Shown here: one piece after another, positions 1-8,943 of the stretch | Layout: each line of letters starts with the position of its first letter | Numbering within the stretch: position 1 is the first letter of the stretch | Source: Gammaproteobacteria bacterium | GTDB lineage: Bacteria > Pseudomonadota > Gammaproteobacteria > Pseudomonadales > Halieaceae | Length of the DNA: 39,556 nucleotides | NCBI GenBank assembly: GCA_030427335.1 | Contig: JAUHWV010000002.1 | Span: 1 to 39,556, forward strand | Direction: 5' to 3' | The notes under the pieces: model-generated | Told to the model about the DNA's origin: nothing | Databases searched by the model: none | Seen by the model: only the letters and a program-made list of their open reading frames with translations | Program-made: the position numbers and the translations under genes

Positions 1-50
1 TGAGCAAAACCGGCGGCCATAAAAGAGAGTGCTAGTAAGAGCTTTTTCAT
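1..50 (-). CDS. N-terminus of a secreted protein (truncated by window edge), probably a c-type cytochrome of the c4/c5 type
   Basis: Reverse strand ATG at 50 translates MKKLLLALSFMAAGFA..., a signal peptide; a cytochrome c4 gene commonly neighbours engB/polA in Pseudomonas-like genomes. Product identity is inferred from synteny only. Confidence 0.45.
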   Translation of the reverse strand, partial: MKKLLLALSFMAAGFA

Positions 51-182
51 AACGCGACCTCTAAAGTTGTGGACTTTAAGTAACCAAAGTTTGCGTGAAT
101 TCTTATGCCCGCCCCGCGCCCCCCAGGCAAAGCTGTGGCATTATATACAAATCTCGTAACACAACAAAGTTGAAAGGGCTAT

Positions 183-818
183 ATGACAACAAATATTGAC
201 TTAGTCGCACCGGAAAAGCCGCGCTACGACCGCGCCGAGTTTCTCGCAAGCGCGGCGAAGTTTCACCAGTGCCCTGCCGACTTAGGCTGGGAAGTCGCCT
301 TTGCTGGCCGGTCGAATGCGGGAAAATCGAGTGCAATTAATAGCTTAACCAAAAATAAGAAGTTGGCGCGCACCTCCAAGACGCCCGGTCGCACGCAGCT
401 TCTGAATTTTTTCTCGCTGAGTGACCAACAGCGGCTAGTCGACCTACCTGGCTACGGCTTTGCCAAAGTGCCGCTGGCAATGAAGCGCGAATGGACGCAG
501 CAGCTAGAAACTTACTTGCAGGAGCGCCAGTCTCTTCAAGGGCTGATATTGCTTATGGACTGCCGCCACCCGCTTCAGCCATTCGACGAGCAGTTAATTG
601 AGTGGGCGCTGTCAGCGGATATGCCCTGCCACATATTGCTAACGAAGGCTGACAAACTCAAACGCGGCGCACAGCAGTCTGCGAAACTTCAAGTTGAGAA
701 GACCTTGCGTGAGCGCAGCGGAAAACTGTCGGTGCAAGTGTTTTCCTCGCTGAAACACCAAGGCCACGAGGCCTTGATTGCAAAACTCGACGAATGGCTG
801 ACACAGCCTCTTGGCTAA
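183..818 (+). CDS. engB: Ribosome biogenesis GTP-binding protein EngB/YihA/YsxC
   Basis: 211 aa; G1 [10 protein letters not shown]3 [11 protein letters not shown]4 TKADKL; adjacent to polA. Confidence 0.95.
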   Translation: MTTNIDLVAPEKPRYDRAEFLASAAKFHQCPADLGWEVAFAGRSNAGKSSAINSLTKNKKLARTSKTPGRTQLLNFFSLSDQQRLVDLPGYGFAKVPLAMKREWTQQLETYLQERQSLQGLILLMDCRHPLQPFDEQLIEWALSADMPCHILLTKADKLKRGAQQSAKLQVEKTLRERSGKLSVQVFSSLKHQGHEALIAKLDEWLTQPLG

Positions 819-3547
819 TGCGCCTCCTCCCAGTTGTTGCCAACCCCCGCCTCGACTAGCAGAGGGACATCTAGGCTAGCCGCGCTTTCCATGGCGGCGG
901 TCACGCCAGAAACGATCTGATCAAGTTCTGCCTCAGGGACTTCGAATACCAATTCATCGTGGACCTGCATAATCATCTTGGCAGTCAGGCCTTGGTCAAT
1001 TAGCCAAGCTTGGGTCGACAGCATGGCTTTTTTTATGATGTCGGCTGCGGTCCCCTGCATGGGCGCGTTAATCGCGGTCCGCTCTGCTGCTTGCACACGC
1101 ATCTTATTTTTCGCGTTGATCTCAGGTAAGTACAACCGGCGCCCAAAAAGGGTTTCTACGTAGCCGGTGTCATGCGCCTGTTCACGTGTGCGGTTCATGT
1201 ACTGTAGGACGCCCGGATAGCGGTCAAAGTAGGTGTCAATGTAGCTTTGGGACTCAGCTCGGCCAATGTGGAGCTGACGTGCTAAGCCAAATGCGGACAT
1301 ACCATAAATGAGACCAAAGTTGATGGCTTTCGCTTTGCGCCGCTGGTCTGCCGTCACTTCAGACACAGGAAGACCAAATACCTCTGCAGCCGTCGCAGCG
1401 TGCACATCAAGACCCTCATTGAAGGCCGTAACCAAGCCAGGGTCAGCCGACAAATGGGCCATGATGCGCAACTCTATCTGCGAGTAATCCGCAGCCACAA
1501 TTTTACTGCCCTCCGGCGCGATGAACGCTTTGCGGATAGCTCGACCCTCGACGCTACGGATGGGAATATTTTGTAAATTTGGGTCCGACGATGAGAGCCG
1601 TCCTGTTGCCGTGACAGCTTGATGGTAAGACGTATGGATTCGGCCCGTTCTGGCATTAATGAGTAAAGGGAGTTTATCCGTATAAGTCGATTTCAACTTA
1701 GACAAGCCTCTGTGCTCGATGAGTAGTTTCGGCAAAGGGTAGTCCAGAGCCAGTTCAACCAAGACTTCCTCGGCAGTTGAGGGCGCGCCTTTGGGTGTTT
1801 TTTTGAGAACGGGTAACTGGAGCTCATCGAAGAGGATTTCGCCTAACTGCTTGGTGGATCCTAAGTTAAAGGGGCGGCCCGCCAGTTCATGTGCTTGCGA
1901 CTCAAGCTCAATAAGTCGCGCACCCAAAACTGCGCTTTGCTCTTGAAGAATTTCGCGAGAAACCAAAGCACCATTACGCTCTATGGCTTGCAGAACCGGT
2001 GCTAAAGGCAGCTCGATGGTTTCATACACGTTTTTGAGAGACTGGTTTTGATTCAGCTTTGCAGTTAAACACTGATAGAGCTGCCAGGTGATATCCGCGT
2101 CCTCGCAGGCGTAGTGGCTGGCTTTTTCAAGATCGATCTGATTAAAAGTAAGCTGCTTGACGCCTTTGCCCGCTATATCCTCAAATGTGACGGTTTTGCG
2201 GTTTAGGTGGCGTTCGGCAAGGCTGTCCATGTCGTGGCGCCCTGCAACCGAATCCAGCACATACGATTCCAACATGGTGTCGCCAGCAAAGCCTCGGAGC
2301 GTAATACCCTGGTTTGCAAGAATATGTTGATCGTATTTTAGGTGTTGGCCTATTTTTAAAACTGAAGCATCTTCCAGTAAAGAACGAACCTGGTTCAACA
2401 CAGTATCAAAAGGAAGCTGATCAGGCGCACCTGGATAATCGTGTGAAAGCGGTATGTAACACGCAGTGCCCGCCTCACAACAGAAGCTCATGCCCACGAG
2501 ATGGGCATTCATATAGTCTAGGCTGTCGGTTTCCGTATCGAAGGCAAAGGTTCCCGCCTGCCTCAAGACGTCGACCCACCTCAGTAAATCCGCTTCAGTA
2601 AGAATGGTTTCATAATGAGTTTCGATCGCAGACGCTGCAACAAGCGGGGTCTTTGTTTCCGTTTCAGATCCCTGTAGCTCTTGCAACCAGGACCGAAATT
2701 CGAGAGTGGCGTACCAGCTTTCAAGCGCGGCAATATCGACACTCGAGTTCTGGAGTTGATCAGGGGCTACGCTGAGGTCGACATCCAGCTTGATGGTAGC
2801 GAGCTCGTAGCTCAAATATGCCATATCTTTTTCTTGTTCTAACTTCGCGGCCAAGGTTTTGGCACCGCGAATGGGTAGCTCCGCGACTTTGTCCAGATTT
2901 GCGTAGATCTCATCCAAGCCGCCTAGGCCCTGTATCAATCCCAAGGCCGTCTTTTCTCCGACCCCTGGCACACCGGGGATGTTATCCACTTTATCCCCCA
3001 TCAGCGCCAAATAATCGATCATTCGCTCGGGTCCGAACCCGTACTTAGACCGCACACCTTCAATATCCAGTATGGTGTCACTCATAGTATTAATCAGCGT
3101 AACGTGCTCATTCACCAGTTGCGCCATATCTTTGTCCCCAGTAGAGACCACCACCGGCCGAGACTCCAACGCTGAGCGAAACGCGAGAGTGCCAATAACA
3201 TCATCTGCCTCAACCCCTGGTTCGCAAAGCAAAGGAAACCCCAAGGCCCTGACCAATTCGTGCAGAGGCTCGATTTGCGATCGCAATTCGTCTGGCATAG
3301 GGGGGCGATGGGCTTTGTATTCTGTGAACAACGCGTCTCGAAAAGTCGGCCCCTTAGCGTCGAAGACAACAACAATGGGGCTATCCGGGTAGTCAGTTTG
3401 TAGTCGCTTGAGCATACTCACGACACCCTTAATGGCACCGGTGGGCTGTCCTGCTGAAGTTTCTAAGGGAGGCAGGGCATGGAAGGCTCGATACAAGTAA
3501 GACGACCCATCGACCAGTAGCAAAGGGGGTTGATCCGAAACTGACAT
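815..3547 (-). CDS. polA: DNA polymerase I (5' nuclease, 3'-5' exonuclease and polymerase domains)
   Basis: 910 aa; [11 protein letters not shown] exonuclease motif, [14 protein letters not shown] motif [17 protein letters not shown] motif [12 protein letters not shown] motif C. Confidence 0.98.
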   Translation of the reverse strand: MSVSDQPPLLLVDGSSYLYRAFHALPPLETSAGQPTGAIKGVVSMLKRLQTDYPDSPIVVVFDAKGPTFRDALFTEYKAHRPPMPDELRSQIEPLHELVRALGFPLLCEPGVEADDVIGTLAFRSALESRPVVVSTGDKDMAQLVNEHVTLINTMSDTILDIEGVRSKYGFGPERMIDYLALMGDKVDNIPGVPGVGEKTALGLIQGLGGLDEIYANLDKVAELPIRGAKTLAAKLEQEKDMAYLSYELATIKLDVDLSVAPDQLQNSSVDIAALESWYATLEFRSWLQELQGSETETKTPLVAASAIETHYETILTEADLLRWVDVLRQAGTFAFDTETDSLDYMNAHLVGMSFCCEAGTACYIPLSHDYPGAPDQLPFDTVLNQVRSLLEDASVLKIGQHLKYDQHILANQGITLRGFAGDTMLESYVLDSVAGRHDMDSLAERHLNRKTVTFEDIAGKGVKQLTFNQIDLEKASHYACEDADITWQLYQCLTAKLNQNQSLKNVYETIELPLAPVLQAIERNGALVSREILQEQSAVLGARLIELESQAHELAGRPFNLGSTKQLGEILFDELQLPVLKKTPKGAPSTAEEVLVELALDYPLPKLLIEHRGLSKLKSTYTDKLPLLINARTGRIHTSYHQAVTATGRLSSSDPNLQNIPIRSVEGRAIRKAFIAPEGSKIVAADYSQIELRIMAHLSADPGLVTAFNEGLDVHAATAAEVFGLPVSEVTADQRRKAKAINFGLIYGMSAFGLARQLHIGRAESQSYIDTYFDRYPGVLQYMNRTREQAHDTGYVETLFGRRLYLPEINAKNKMRVQAAERTAINAPMQGTAADIIKKAMLSTQAWLIDQGLTAKMIMQVHDELVFEVPEAELDQIVSGVTAAMESAASLDVPLLVEAGVGNNWEEAH

Positions 3548-3748
3548 GCACAGTCCTATAGATTTCTGATTTCAAGGTGCATTAAACCGTAAGCCAGTGC
3601 AGTTTGCCATGGTCGATATCGTCCAAACCCACCCTTTACTTTTCGGAAGTGTTACCTTCGAATACAAAATTCAAAAAACAGAATGCACCATTCACTGAAA
3701 TAGATCGTAAATATTTCGATAAGCCCTTTAAATTTCTTACAAAAAGCC

Positions 3749-3754
3749 TATAAT
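3749..3754 (+). promoter_or_regulatory. Candidate -10 element (TATAAT) upstream of the small exported protein
   Basis: TATAAT about 37 nt upstream of the ATG at 3791; no convincing -35. Confidence 0.4.
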
Positions 3755-3762
3755 GCCACCTC

Positions 3763-3777
3763 GTTACCCAAGGTAAC
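3763..3777. promoter_or_regulatory. Inverted repeat GTTACC-CAA-GGTAAC, possible operator or 5'UTR hairpin
   Basis: Perfect 6-bp arms with 3-nt spacer between the candidate -10 and the CDS at 3791. Confidence 0.4.
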
Positions 3778-3790
3778 ACTTTGCGAGGAA

Positions 3791-4051
3791 ATGAAGATGA
3801 AAGTAACAAATGGTTTGGCAGTAGTCAGTTTGGTGTCTCTATTTAGCATGAATGCGTTGGCAAACATCCCAACGATCGCAATGGTTAGCAATGATGTGCT
3901 GATCAAAACTCAGCACACCACTCCAACCAAAGTAAAAGCTGAAACAGTTAAGAAAGGCGCGGTAGCAGTATCGATGTCTTTAGAACAGAGACTTCAAGCG
4001 CAACTTGACGCATCTCTAGAAAAGAACTTTTTAGAAGAAACTGTGAAGTAG
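3791..4051 (+). CDS. Small exported protein of unknown function
   Basis: 86 aa starting MKMKVTNGLAVVSLVSLFSMNALA (signal peptide with likely AxA cleavage), followed by a short Lys/Glu-rich segment; upstream -10-like element and downstream terminator hairpin. Confidence 0.65.
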   Translation: MKMKVTNGLAVVSLVSLFSMNALANIPTIAMVSNDVLIKTQHTTPTKVKAETVKKGAVAVSMSLEQRLQAQLDASLEKNFLEETVK

Positions 4052-4053
4052 AG

Positions 4054-4077
4054 GCAGGGGTTAATACCCCTGCTTTT
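4054..4077 (+). terminator. Rho-independent terminator for the small exported protein gene
   Basis: GCAGGGGT-TAAT-ACCCCTGC-TTTT: perfect 8-bp stem followed by four T. Confidence 0.75.
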
Positions 4078-4726
4078 CCCACTGTGCCACGATCGAGCGC
4101 AAGGTCAATTTCATTTTGGTAAGATCGAGTGGTGCTTTCACAAAGCCGTGATAGTCGCCCTTTGGGTTCATGATCACAACATTCGCGCTGTGATCCATCT
4201 GGTAGTTCTCGCCGCCACCGGGTACACGACGAAACGGTGTGTTCAGTTCGGTAGCAAAGCGGTGAATGTCCAGAAACGCTCCCGTTACACCCAAAAAACT
4301 GGGGTTAAAAAACGGAACGTAAGTGGCGAGCTGCTGCTGCGTGTCTCGAGCCGGATCGACCGTCACCATTACAACATCGAAGGCATTCTCGACTTCCGTC
4401 CCTTGCACCAAATCCATGAATTGATTGAGTTCTGCCATGGTCGTGGGGCAGACGTCGGGGCAAAAAGTAAAGCCAAAAAACACCAGGGTCCAGCGCCCCT
4501 GTATCGTCTCTCTAGTGAACGCGTTTCCGTGGTGGTCAACCAACTCAAAGTCAGTTAACTGGCGTGGCGCGCTGAATACCATGGTGCCGTTGGCCTGCAT
4601 CTCAGCAACCGATAGAATCGTTGGCTGAAATATTCGCGATATAAAGCTCAGCACCACAACGACGATAAAAACCAGTACGGCAAGGACAGTTCGTTTGATG
4701 CCTTTCATTTGAGTTGCAGAAGTCAT
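4061..4726 (-). CDS. SCO1/SenC family copper chaperone for cytochrome oxidase assembly
   Basis: 221 aa; N-terminal TM; FFGFTFCPDVCPTTMAEL (CxxxC SCO motif), conserved DHSANVVIMNPKGDYHGF. Confidence 0.93.
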   Translation of the reverse strand: MTSATQMKGIKRTVLAVLVFIVVVVLSFISRIFQPTILSVAEMQANGTMVFSAPRQLTDFELVDHHGNAFTRETIQGRWTLVFFGFTFCPDVCPTTMAELNQFMDLVQGTEVENAFDVVMVTVDPARDTQQQLATYVPFFNPSFLGVTGAFLDIHRFATELNTPFRRVPGGGENYQMDHSANVVIMNPKGDYHGFVKAPLDLTKMKLTLRSIVAQWEKQGY

Positions 4727-4733
4727 GAGTACC

Positions 4734-5633
4734 TCAGAGAGTCGCAGTGGGGTAAATATAGTGATCCACGAGCATCACAACAAACAGCGCCATCAAATAA
4801 AATATGGAATATTTGAAAGTCTGGATTGGAGCGTCTTCACGCCAATGAAAAATCATAGCCAGCGACCAATACAGAAAGATTAATCCGAGAATGACTGCCC
4901 CAGCGAGATAGAGCGGTCCGCTCAGTCTCGTTACGAAGGGTAGTACTGTGATGATAAACATCACTATCGTATAGAGCAGAATATGAAGTCGCGTAAAGGC
5001 ATCGCCATGTGTCACGGGTAACATGGGAATATCAACTAAAGCGTATTCTTCCTTTCGATGAATCGCGAGAGCCCAAAAATGCGGTGGTGTCCAAGCAAAG
5101 ATAATCAACACCAACAGGAGCCCATGACCGTGCACTTCTCCTGTCACCGCGGTCCATCCGAGTAGTGGAGGCGCCGCGCCCGCGAGCCCGCCAATCACAA
5201 TGTTCTGTGGGGTCGCGCGCTTGAGAAACATCGTGTATATAAACGCATAACCCACCAAAGACGCCAGAGTAAGCCAAGCGGTCAGAGTATTCACCCAGAT
5301 CAGCAAGATAGCCATGCCCAGCGCACCTATAATCGACGCAAACCAAACGGCTTGGCGAGTGGTAACAACACCGGTGGCCACCGGGCGATTAGCCGTTCTG
5401 GCCATTTTGGTATCGATACGCTGATCGATGATGTGATTCACCGCCGCCGCCGCGCCGGCGCACAGGGCGATACCTAAGTTACCTAAAATTAAAGGTTGCC
5501 AAGGAACCCAACCCGGTACGGCCATAAACATGCCAATGACCGAGGTAAGAATCATCAAAGCCACAACGTTGGGTTTGGTCAGGGTATAAAAATCTTTGAA
5601 CGTGGGCTTATTTGCCACTTGAGCGCTAGTCAT
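4734..5633 (-). CDS. cyoE: Protoheme IX farnesyltransferase (heme O synthase)
   Basis: 299 aa UbiA-family membrane protein; NHIIDQRIDTKMARTANRPVATG motif; located in the cox cluster (ctaB/cyoE). Confidence 0.95.
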   Translation of the reverse strand: MTSAQVANKPTFKDFYTLTKPNVVALMILTSVIGMFMAVPGWVPWQPLILGNLGIALCAGAAAAVNHIIDQRIDTKMARTANRPVATGVVTTRQAVWFASIIGALGMAILLIWVNTLTAWLTLASLVGYAFIYTMFLKRATPQNIVIGGLAGAAPPLLGWTAVTGEVHGHGLLLVLIIFAWTPPHFWALAIHRKEEYALVDIPMLPVTHGDAFTRLHILLYTIVMFIITVLPFVTRLSGPLYLAGAVILGLIFLYWSLAMIFHWREDAPIQTFKYSIFYLMALFVVMLVDHYIYPTATL

Positions 5634-5634
5634 A

Positions 5635-6285
5635 TCAGCCCGCCGAATTCTTTAACAAAAACTTTAGGTCTGAAGTAACATCCTTATAATGCGTGTCCAA
5701 GGTATACGACATCATTACCCACCCCGCTGGATCAACTAAAAACCATTCACTATTAGGTGCACCGCTGAACAGTGCTTCGTATTCTGCCGGTGCCAATTTT
5801 AACACAGGCATACCCTTGTGATAGGTCTCTAAATAGTCGCCAAAGGTAGCGACACCCGTCGCCATGGCGTCAACCGATTGGGCCGATAGGGGCGCTTCCA
5901 AGTCTTGCTGCTCAGCACTCACAAAAACTCGACGCACTCTCCCAAATTCCTTCCCTAAACCGGTATGAATCTGTCGAGTGGTGTACAGTGCTCGCATACA
6001 GTCAACATCGCACTGCCCTTCCGCTCGAACAAGAAACGTCCACTTCGGCTCGGCTTGCGTGATATCAACCTTAGCGCCAAACTGGTTCTCAAAGTGATAG
6101 TCGTCGATTTGCTCAGGGGGAGCCAATAGACGGCCGTGATTCGAGGTCCCTAGGGCGCCCACTAAGTCGATTTCACCACTCGAAACGTAAACCCAAAGCC
6201 AAGTGGCCGCTAAAATCATGGTCACCGGCAGTCCGATAATACTTAACAAGATGAGTCGGTTGGCTTTCACATTACTCTGAGTCAT
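5635..6285 (-). CDS. Membrane-anchored SCO/thioredoxin-like protein of the cytochrome oxidase cluster
   Basis: From the internal ATG MTQSNVKANRLILLSIIGLPVTMILAATWLWVYV (one TM) with a C-DVD-C (CxxxC) motif in a WTFLVRAEGQCDVDCMRALYTTRQ context. Track ORF extends upstream to 6459, but that overlaps SURF1. Confidence 0.75.
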   Translation of the reverse strand: MTQSNVKANRLILLSIIGLPVTMILAATWLWVYVSSGEIDLVGALGTSNHGRLLAPPEQIDDYHFENQFGAKVDITQAEPKWTFLVRAEGQCDVDCMRALYTTRQIHTGLGKEFGRVRRVFVSAEQQDLEAPLSAQSVDAMATGVATFGDYLETYHKGMPVLKLAPAEYEALFSGAPNSEWFLVDPAGWVMMSYTLDTHYKDVTSDLKFLLKNSAG

Positions 6286-7039
6286 GGTCGTTTTTCGCTC
6301 CTGACGCTGGCCGAATGAAGGCCCAAACATTGGTTGATCGATGTAAGTATAAAAGCCCCAGTGCCAGGGCCATGGCAAACCATTGGACGGCGTAACCCTT
6401 GTGCTTGTCAGACGACACGTTGACGAGCGCCCAATGTGTTCTGTAAGCCGCGCTGTCATCGGGTGATAGTCGGACTAAATGGGGGTAAAACGGCACTGAT
6501 CCACCTACCGCGGCGGCCATAAAATCAAGATCTGTGCTCTGAACCGTCAATGGAAAAGCAATTTCCTTCGGAGGGCCACCCAAGGTAAATGGTGTACCTG
6601 GCGCTATGTAAACTTCTCCGTCGATCATTTCATGCGCCGACAGCTTGGGTATGGCGGTCGGTTGCAATCGGGAAGAATCCGCTTTCACCCAACCCCGATT
6701 TACGAAAAACAAGAATTCAGGCTCTGCTGTTTGAAAGACCTGGATCACGTCATTGCCGAACTGGCCGTCGATAACTTGATTATCAAGTAAAAAGATCTCG
6801 GGCAGAAATACACCTTGCAAGCGAACTTTTCGGCCAGAGAGCACGGACTCTTCCGCAAGTAACTCAGAGGCACTCGCAGGCATTAAGGCGGATTGAGAGG
6901 CATAGTCTGCTGCCAAAGCGACTTTATACTCGGCGCGTTCGAGCTGCCAAAAGCCGAGTCTCACAAAAATGGACACGAACACCAGAGTAAACAGAGTCAA
7001 ACGCCACTCAAAGTGATAGTGAAAACGATTCTGCGTCAT
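6272..7039 (-). CDS. SURF1 family cytochrome oxidase assembly protein
   Basis: 255 aa; FVRLGFWQLERAEYK near N-terminus, VNRGWVKA, C-terminal TM (GYAVQWFAMALALGLLYLH). Confidence 0.92.
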   Translation of the reverse strand: MTQNRFHYHFEWRLTLFTLVFVSIFVRLGFWQLERAEYKVALAADYASQSALMPASASELLAEESVLSGRKVRLQGVFLPEIFLLDNQVIDGQFGNDVIQVFQTAEPEFLFFVNRGWVKADSSRLQPTAIPKLSAHEMIDGEVYIAPGTPFTLGGPPKEIAFPLTVQSTDLDFMAAAVGGSVPFYPHLVRLSPDDSAAYRTHWALVNVSSDKHKGYAVQWFAMALALGLLYLHRSTNVWAFIRPASGAKNDHDSE

Positions 7040-7111
7040 CTGAATCCCGTAAAGCGTATTGAAGCGGAGTTCGCTATACTGGCCACCTCTACCGACTTCG
7101 AGGTCACGAAC

Positions 7112-7348
7112 ATGCTCAAAATCCTAATTGGTATTCTCATGTTAGCGCTTGTTGCAAGCCTTGGCAGTGGGTTTTACTTTTTAATGACGGACCAAGGTGA
7201 TAAAACAAAGCGGCGTACCTTTCACTCGTTAGGTGCGCGGTTAACCTTAGCTGTTGCACTGGCTGGGGTTATTATCTACGGAGTCGCTACAGGCCAGCTG
7301 GGTCATCGCAATCCGTGGGATGCTGGCCCGCAAGCGGGCCAGCAATAG
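7112..7348 (+). CDS. DUF2909-like twin-transmembrane small protein in cox cluster
   Basis: MLKILIGILMLALVASLGSGFYFLMTDQGDKTKRRTFHSLGARLTLAVALAGVIIYGVATGQL..., two TM helices; same position and opposite orientation as in other gammaproteobacterial cox operons. Confidence 0.8.
   Translation: MLKILIGILMLALVASLGSGFYFLMTDQGDKTKRRTFHSLGARLTLAVALAGVIIYGVATGQLGHRNPWDAGPQAGQQ
7321..7344. repeat. Perfect 11-bp hairpin at the 3' end of the DUF2909-like CDS
   Basis: TGCTGGCCCGC-AA-GCGGGCCAGCA between convergent genes; no U-tract on either side. Confidence 0.7.
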
Positions 7349-7350
7349 CA

Positions 7351-8316
7351 TTAAAGAATGTAAACGAATAAGAACAGACCAACCCACACGACATCAACAA
7401 AGTGCCAGTACCAAGATGACGCTTCGAAACCGAAGTGGTCATCGGAAGTGAAGTGGCCCGCTTTCAAAGAGCGAATCAGCTGGATACCTAGCATCACTGT
7501 ACCCATCGCCACGTGGAATCCGTGGAAACCGGTCAACATAAAGAACGTTGACCCGTAAATCCCAGAGTTCAAGGTCAAGCCATAATGAGCGTAGGCTTCA
7601 TAGTATTCTAAAATCTGCAAGCCAATAAAAACCACGCCCAACGCTACAGTAATGCCAAGCCATAAGTTAAAGCGTTTCTTGTTCCCAGAGAGCAAACCCT
7701 CGTGGGCGATGTGGACGGTACCGCTCGACGTTAACAGAATAATGGTGTTCCACAAAGGTAACCACTGATACCAAGCACCCACCTCAGAAAAGGCCATCGA
7801 TTTCTCGGCGCTGGTAAAGGTACCCATGTTCGCGATGAGCTGGTTAGTAACCCCACCGACGGCTTCCTGCGGTGTTTGCATCATAGGCCATGAAAACTCA
7901 AAGCCTGGCCACAGTAGGTGGTTCATCGCGCCGCCTTCGCCCTCGCCCGCCAGCCAGGGACCCGCAAGCGTTCGTACATAGAATAATGCGCCGAAAAAGG
8001 CGGCGAAGAACATGACCTCAGAAAAGATAAACCAGAACATCCCGATCACGTATGATTTTTTTAACTGCGCCGAGTTAAGGCCAGCTATATTTTCCCGAAT
8101 CGTTGTTCTGAACCAGCTAAATAACACTGCAGCAAAAACAAATAATCCAACATACATCAAAGTGTAAGAGGGCTCGCCATCACCAAAGGTTGCTTGGTTC
8201 ATAGCCGTAGCCGCACCAAACGTACTCATAATCAAACCGATAGTGGCTAACACCGCCATCGAGCTCTTTTCGGGCACGTAGTACTTCTCGTGTGCCGTGG
8301 TTGCTTGTTCACTCAT
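7351..8316 (-). CDS. coxC: Cytochrome c oxidase subunit III
   Basis: MSEQATTAHEKYYVPEKSS..., seven-TM protein with FWFIFSEVMFFAAFFGALFY and FHGFHVAMGTVML, SSWYWHFVDVVWVGLFLFVYIL. Confidence 0.95.
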   Translation of the reverse strand: MSEQATTAHEKYYVPEKSSMAVLATIGLIMSTFGAATAMNQATFGDGEPSYTLMYVGLFVFAAVLFSWFRTTIRENIAGLNSAQLKKSYVIGMFWFIFSEVMFFAAFFGALFYVRTLAGPWLAGEGEGGAMNHLLWPGFEFSWPMMQTPQEAVGGVTNQLIANMGTFTSAEKSMAFSEVGAWYQWLPLWNTIILLTSSGTVHIAHEGLLSGNKKRFNLWLGITVALGVVFIGLQILEYYEAYAHYGLTLNSGIYGSTFFMLTGFHGFHVAMGTVMLGIQLIRSLKAGHFTSDDHFGFEASSWYWHFVDVVWVGLFLFVYIL

Positions 8317-8360
8317 TGTGTTTCTCCCTGAAACATGCACTCCCCCCCAGGGTGAGCGCC

Positions 8361-8921
8361 TTAGCGCGCTGCGACGCTCCCGCTTGCAGCTTCGGTTATA
8401 TCAAAAATAGTGTACGACAAAGTGATGGTCTGAATGTCCTTCGGCAGCTCTTGATCAATTATGAACTGCAGGGGCATCTCCGCATCGGTTTGCGCACTCA
8501 ACGGTTGCTGGTTAAAGCAAAAACACTCGGTCTTGTGAAAGTAAGGTGCCGCTCTTGAAGGAGAAATACTCGGAATCGCCTGCGCTACCATGTCTTTAGT
8601 CAAGGGGTTGCGCGCACGGAATACCGTATCGTTGACCGCACCGGGATTCACCTTCATCGCGGTAACGTTCGGTGAAAACTCCCAGGGCATTCCTTCGTTA
8701 TTGGTAGCGACAAATTGAACGGTAATCGTTCGCGACTCATCAACAGCGACGGGCACAGATGTGTACTGGGTACCATCAGTCTTCCCGTTGATACCAAGTA
8801 CATCACACAACACGTTGTACAGGGGCACCATGACGACAAATACAAAAGCAAACATCGCGATCGATACCACCACCAATTTGGCGGTGATATCAACGGTGGG
8901 ATTTTTACTTACGCGAAACAT
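8361..8921 (-). CDS. ctaG: Cytochrome c oxidase assembly protein CtaG/Cox11
   Basis: 186 aa; single TM then VPLYNVLCDVLGINGKT, YFHKTECFCFNQQPL (CFCF copper motif). Confidence 0.95.
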   Translation of the reverse strand: MFRVSKNPTVDITAKLVVVSIAMFAFVFVVMVPLYNVLCDVLGINGKTDGTQYTSVPVAVDESRTITVQFVATNNEGMPWEFSPNVTAMKVNPGAVNDTVFRARNPLTKDMVAQAIPSISPSRAAPYFHKTECFCFNQQPLSAQTDAEMPLQFIIDQELPKDIQTITLSYTIFDITEAASGSVAAR

Positions 8922-8943
8922 CGTTACCTTACCTCAATTCGAA

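Noticed and set aside
1181-1190. TTCACGTGTG in polA as a parS half-site
   Set aside because: Only one arm matches; far from the parS consensus.
2983-2991. TTATCCACT in polA as a DnaA box
   Set aside because: One mismatch at a conserved end position, isolated and inside coding sequence.
4148-4558. 136-aa ORF antisense to sco
   Set aside because: Shadow ORF opposite a clear SCO1/SenC gene; no recognisable protein features.
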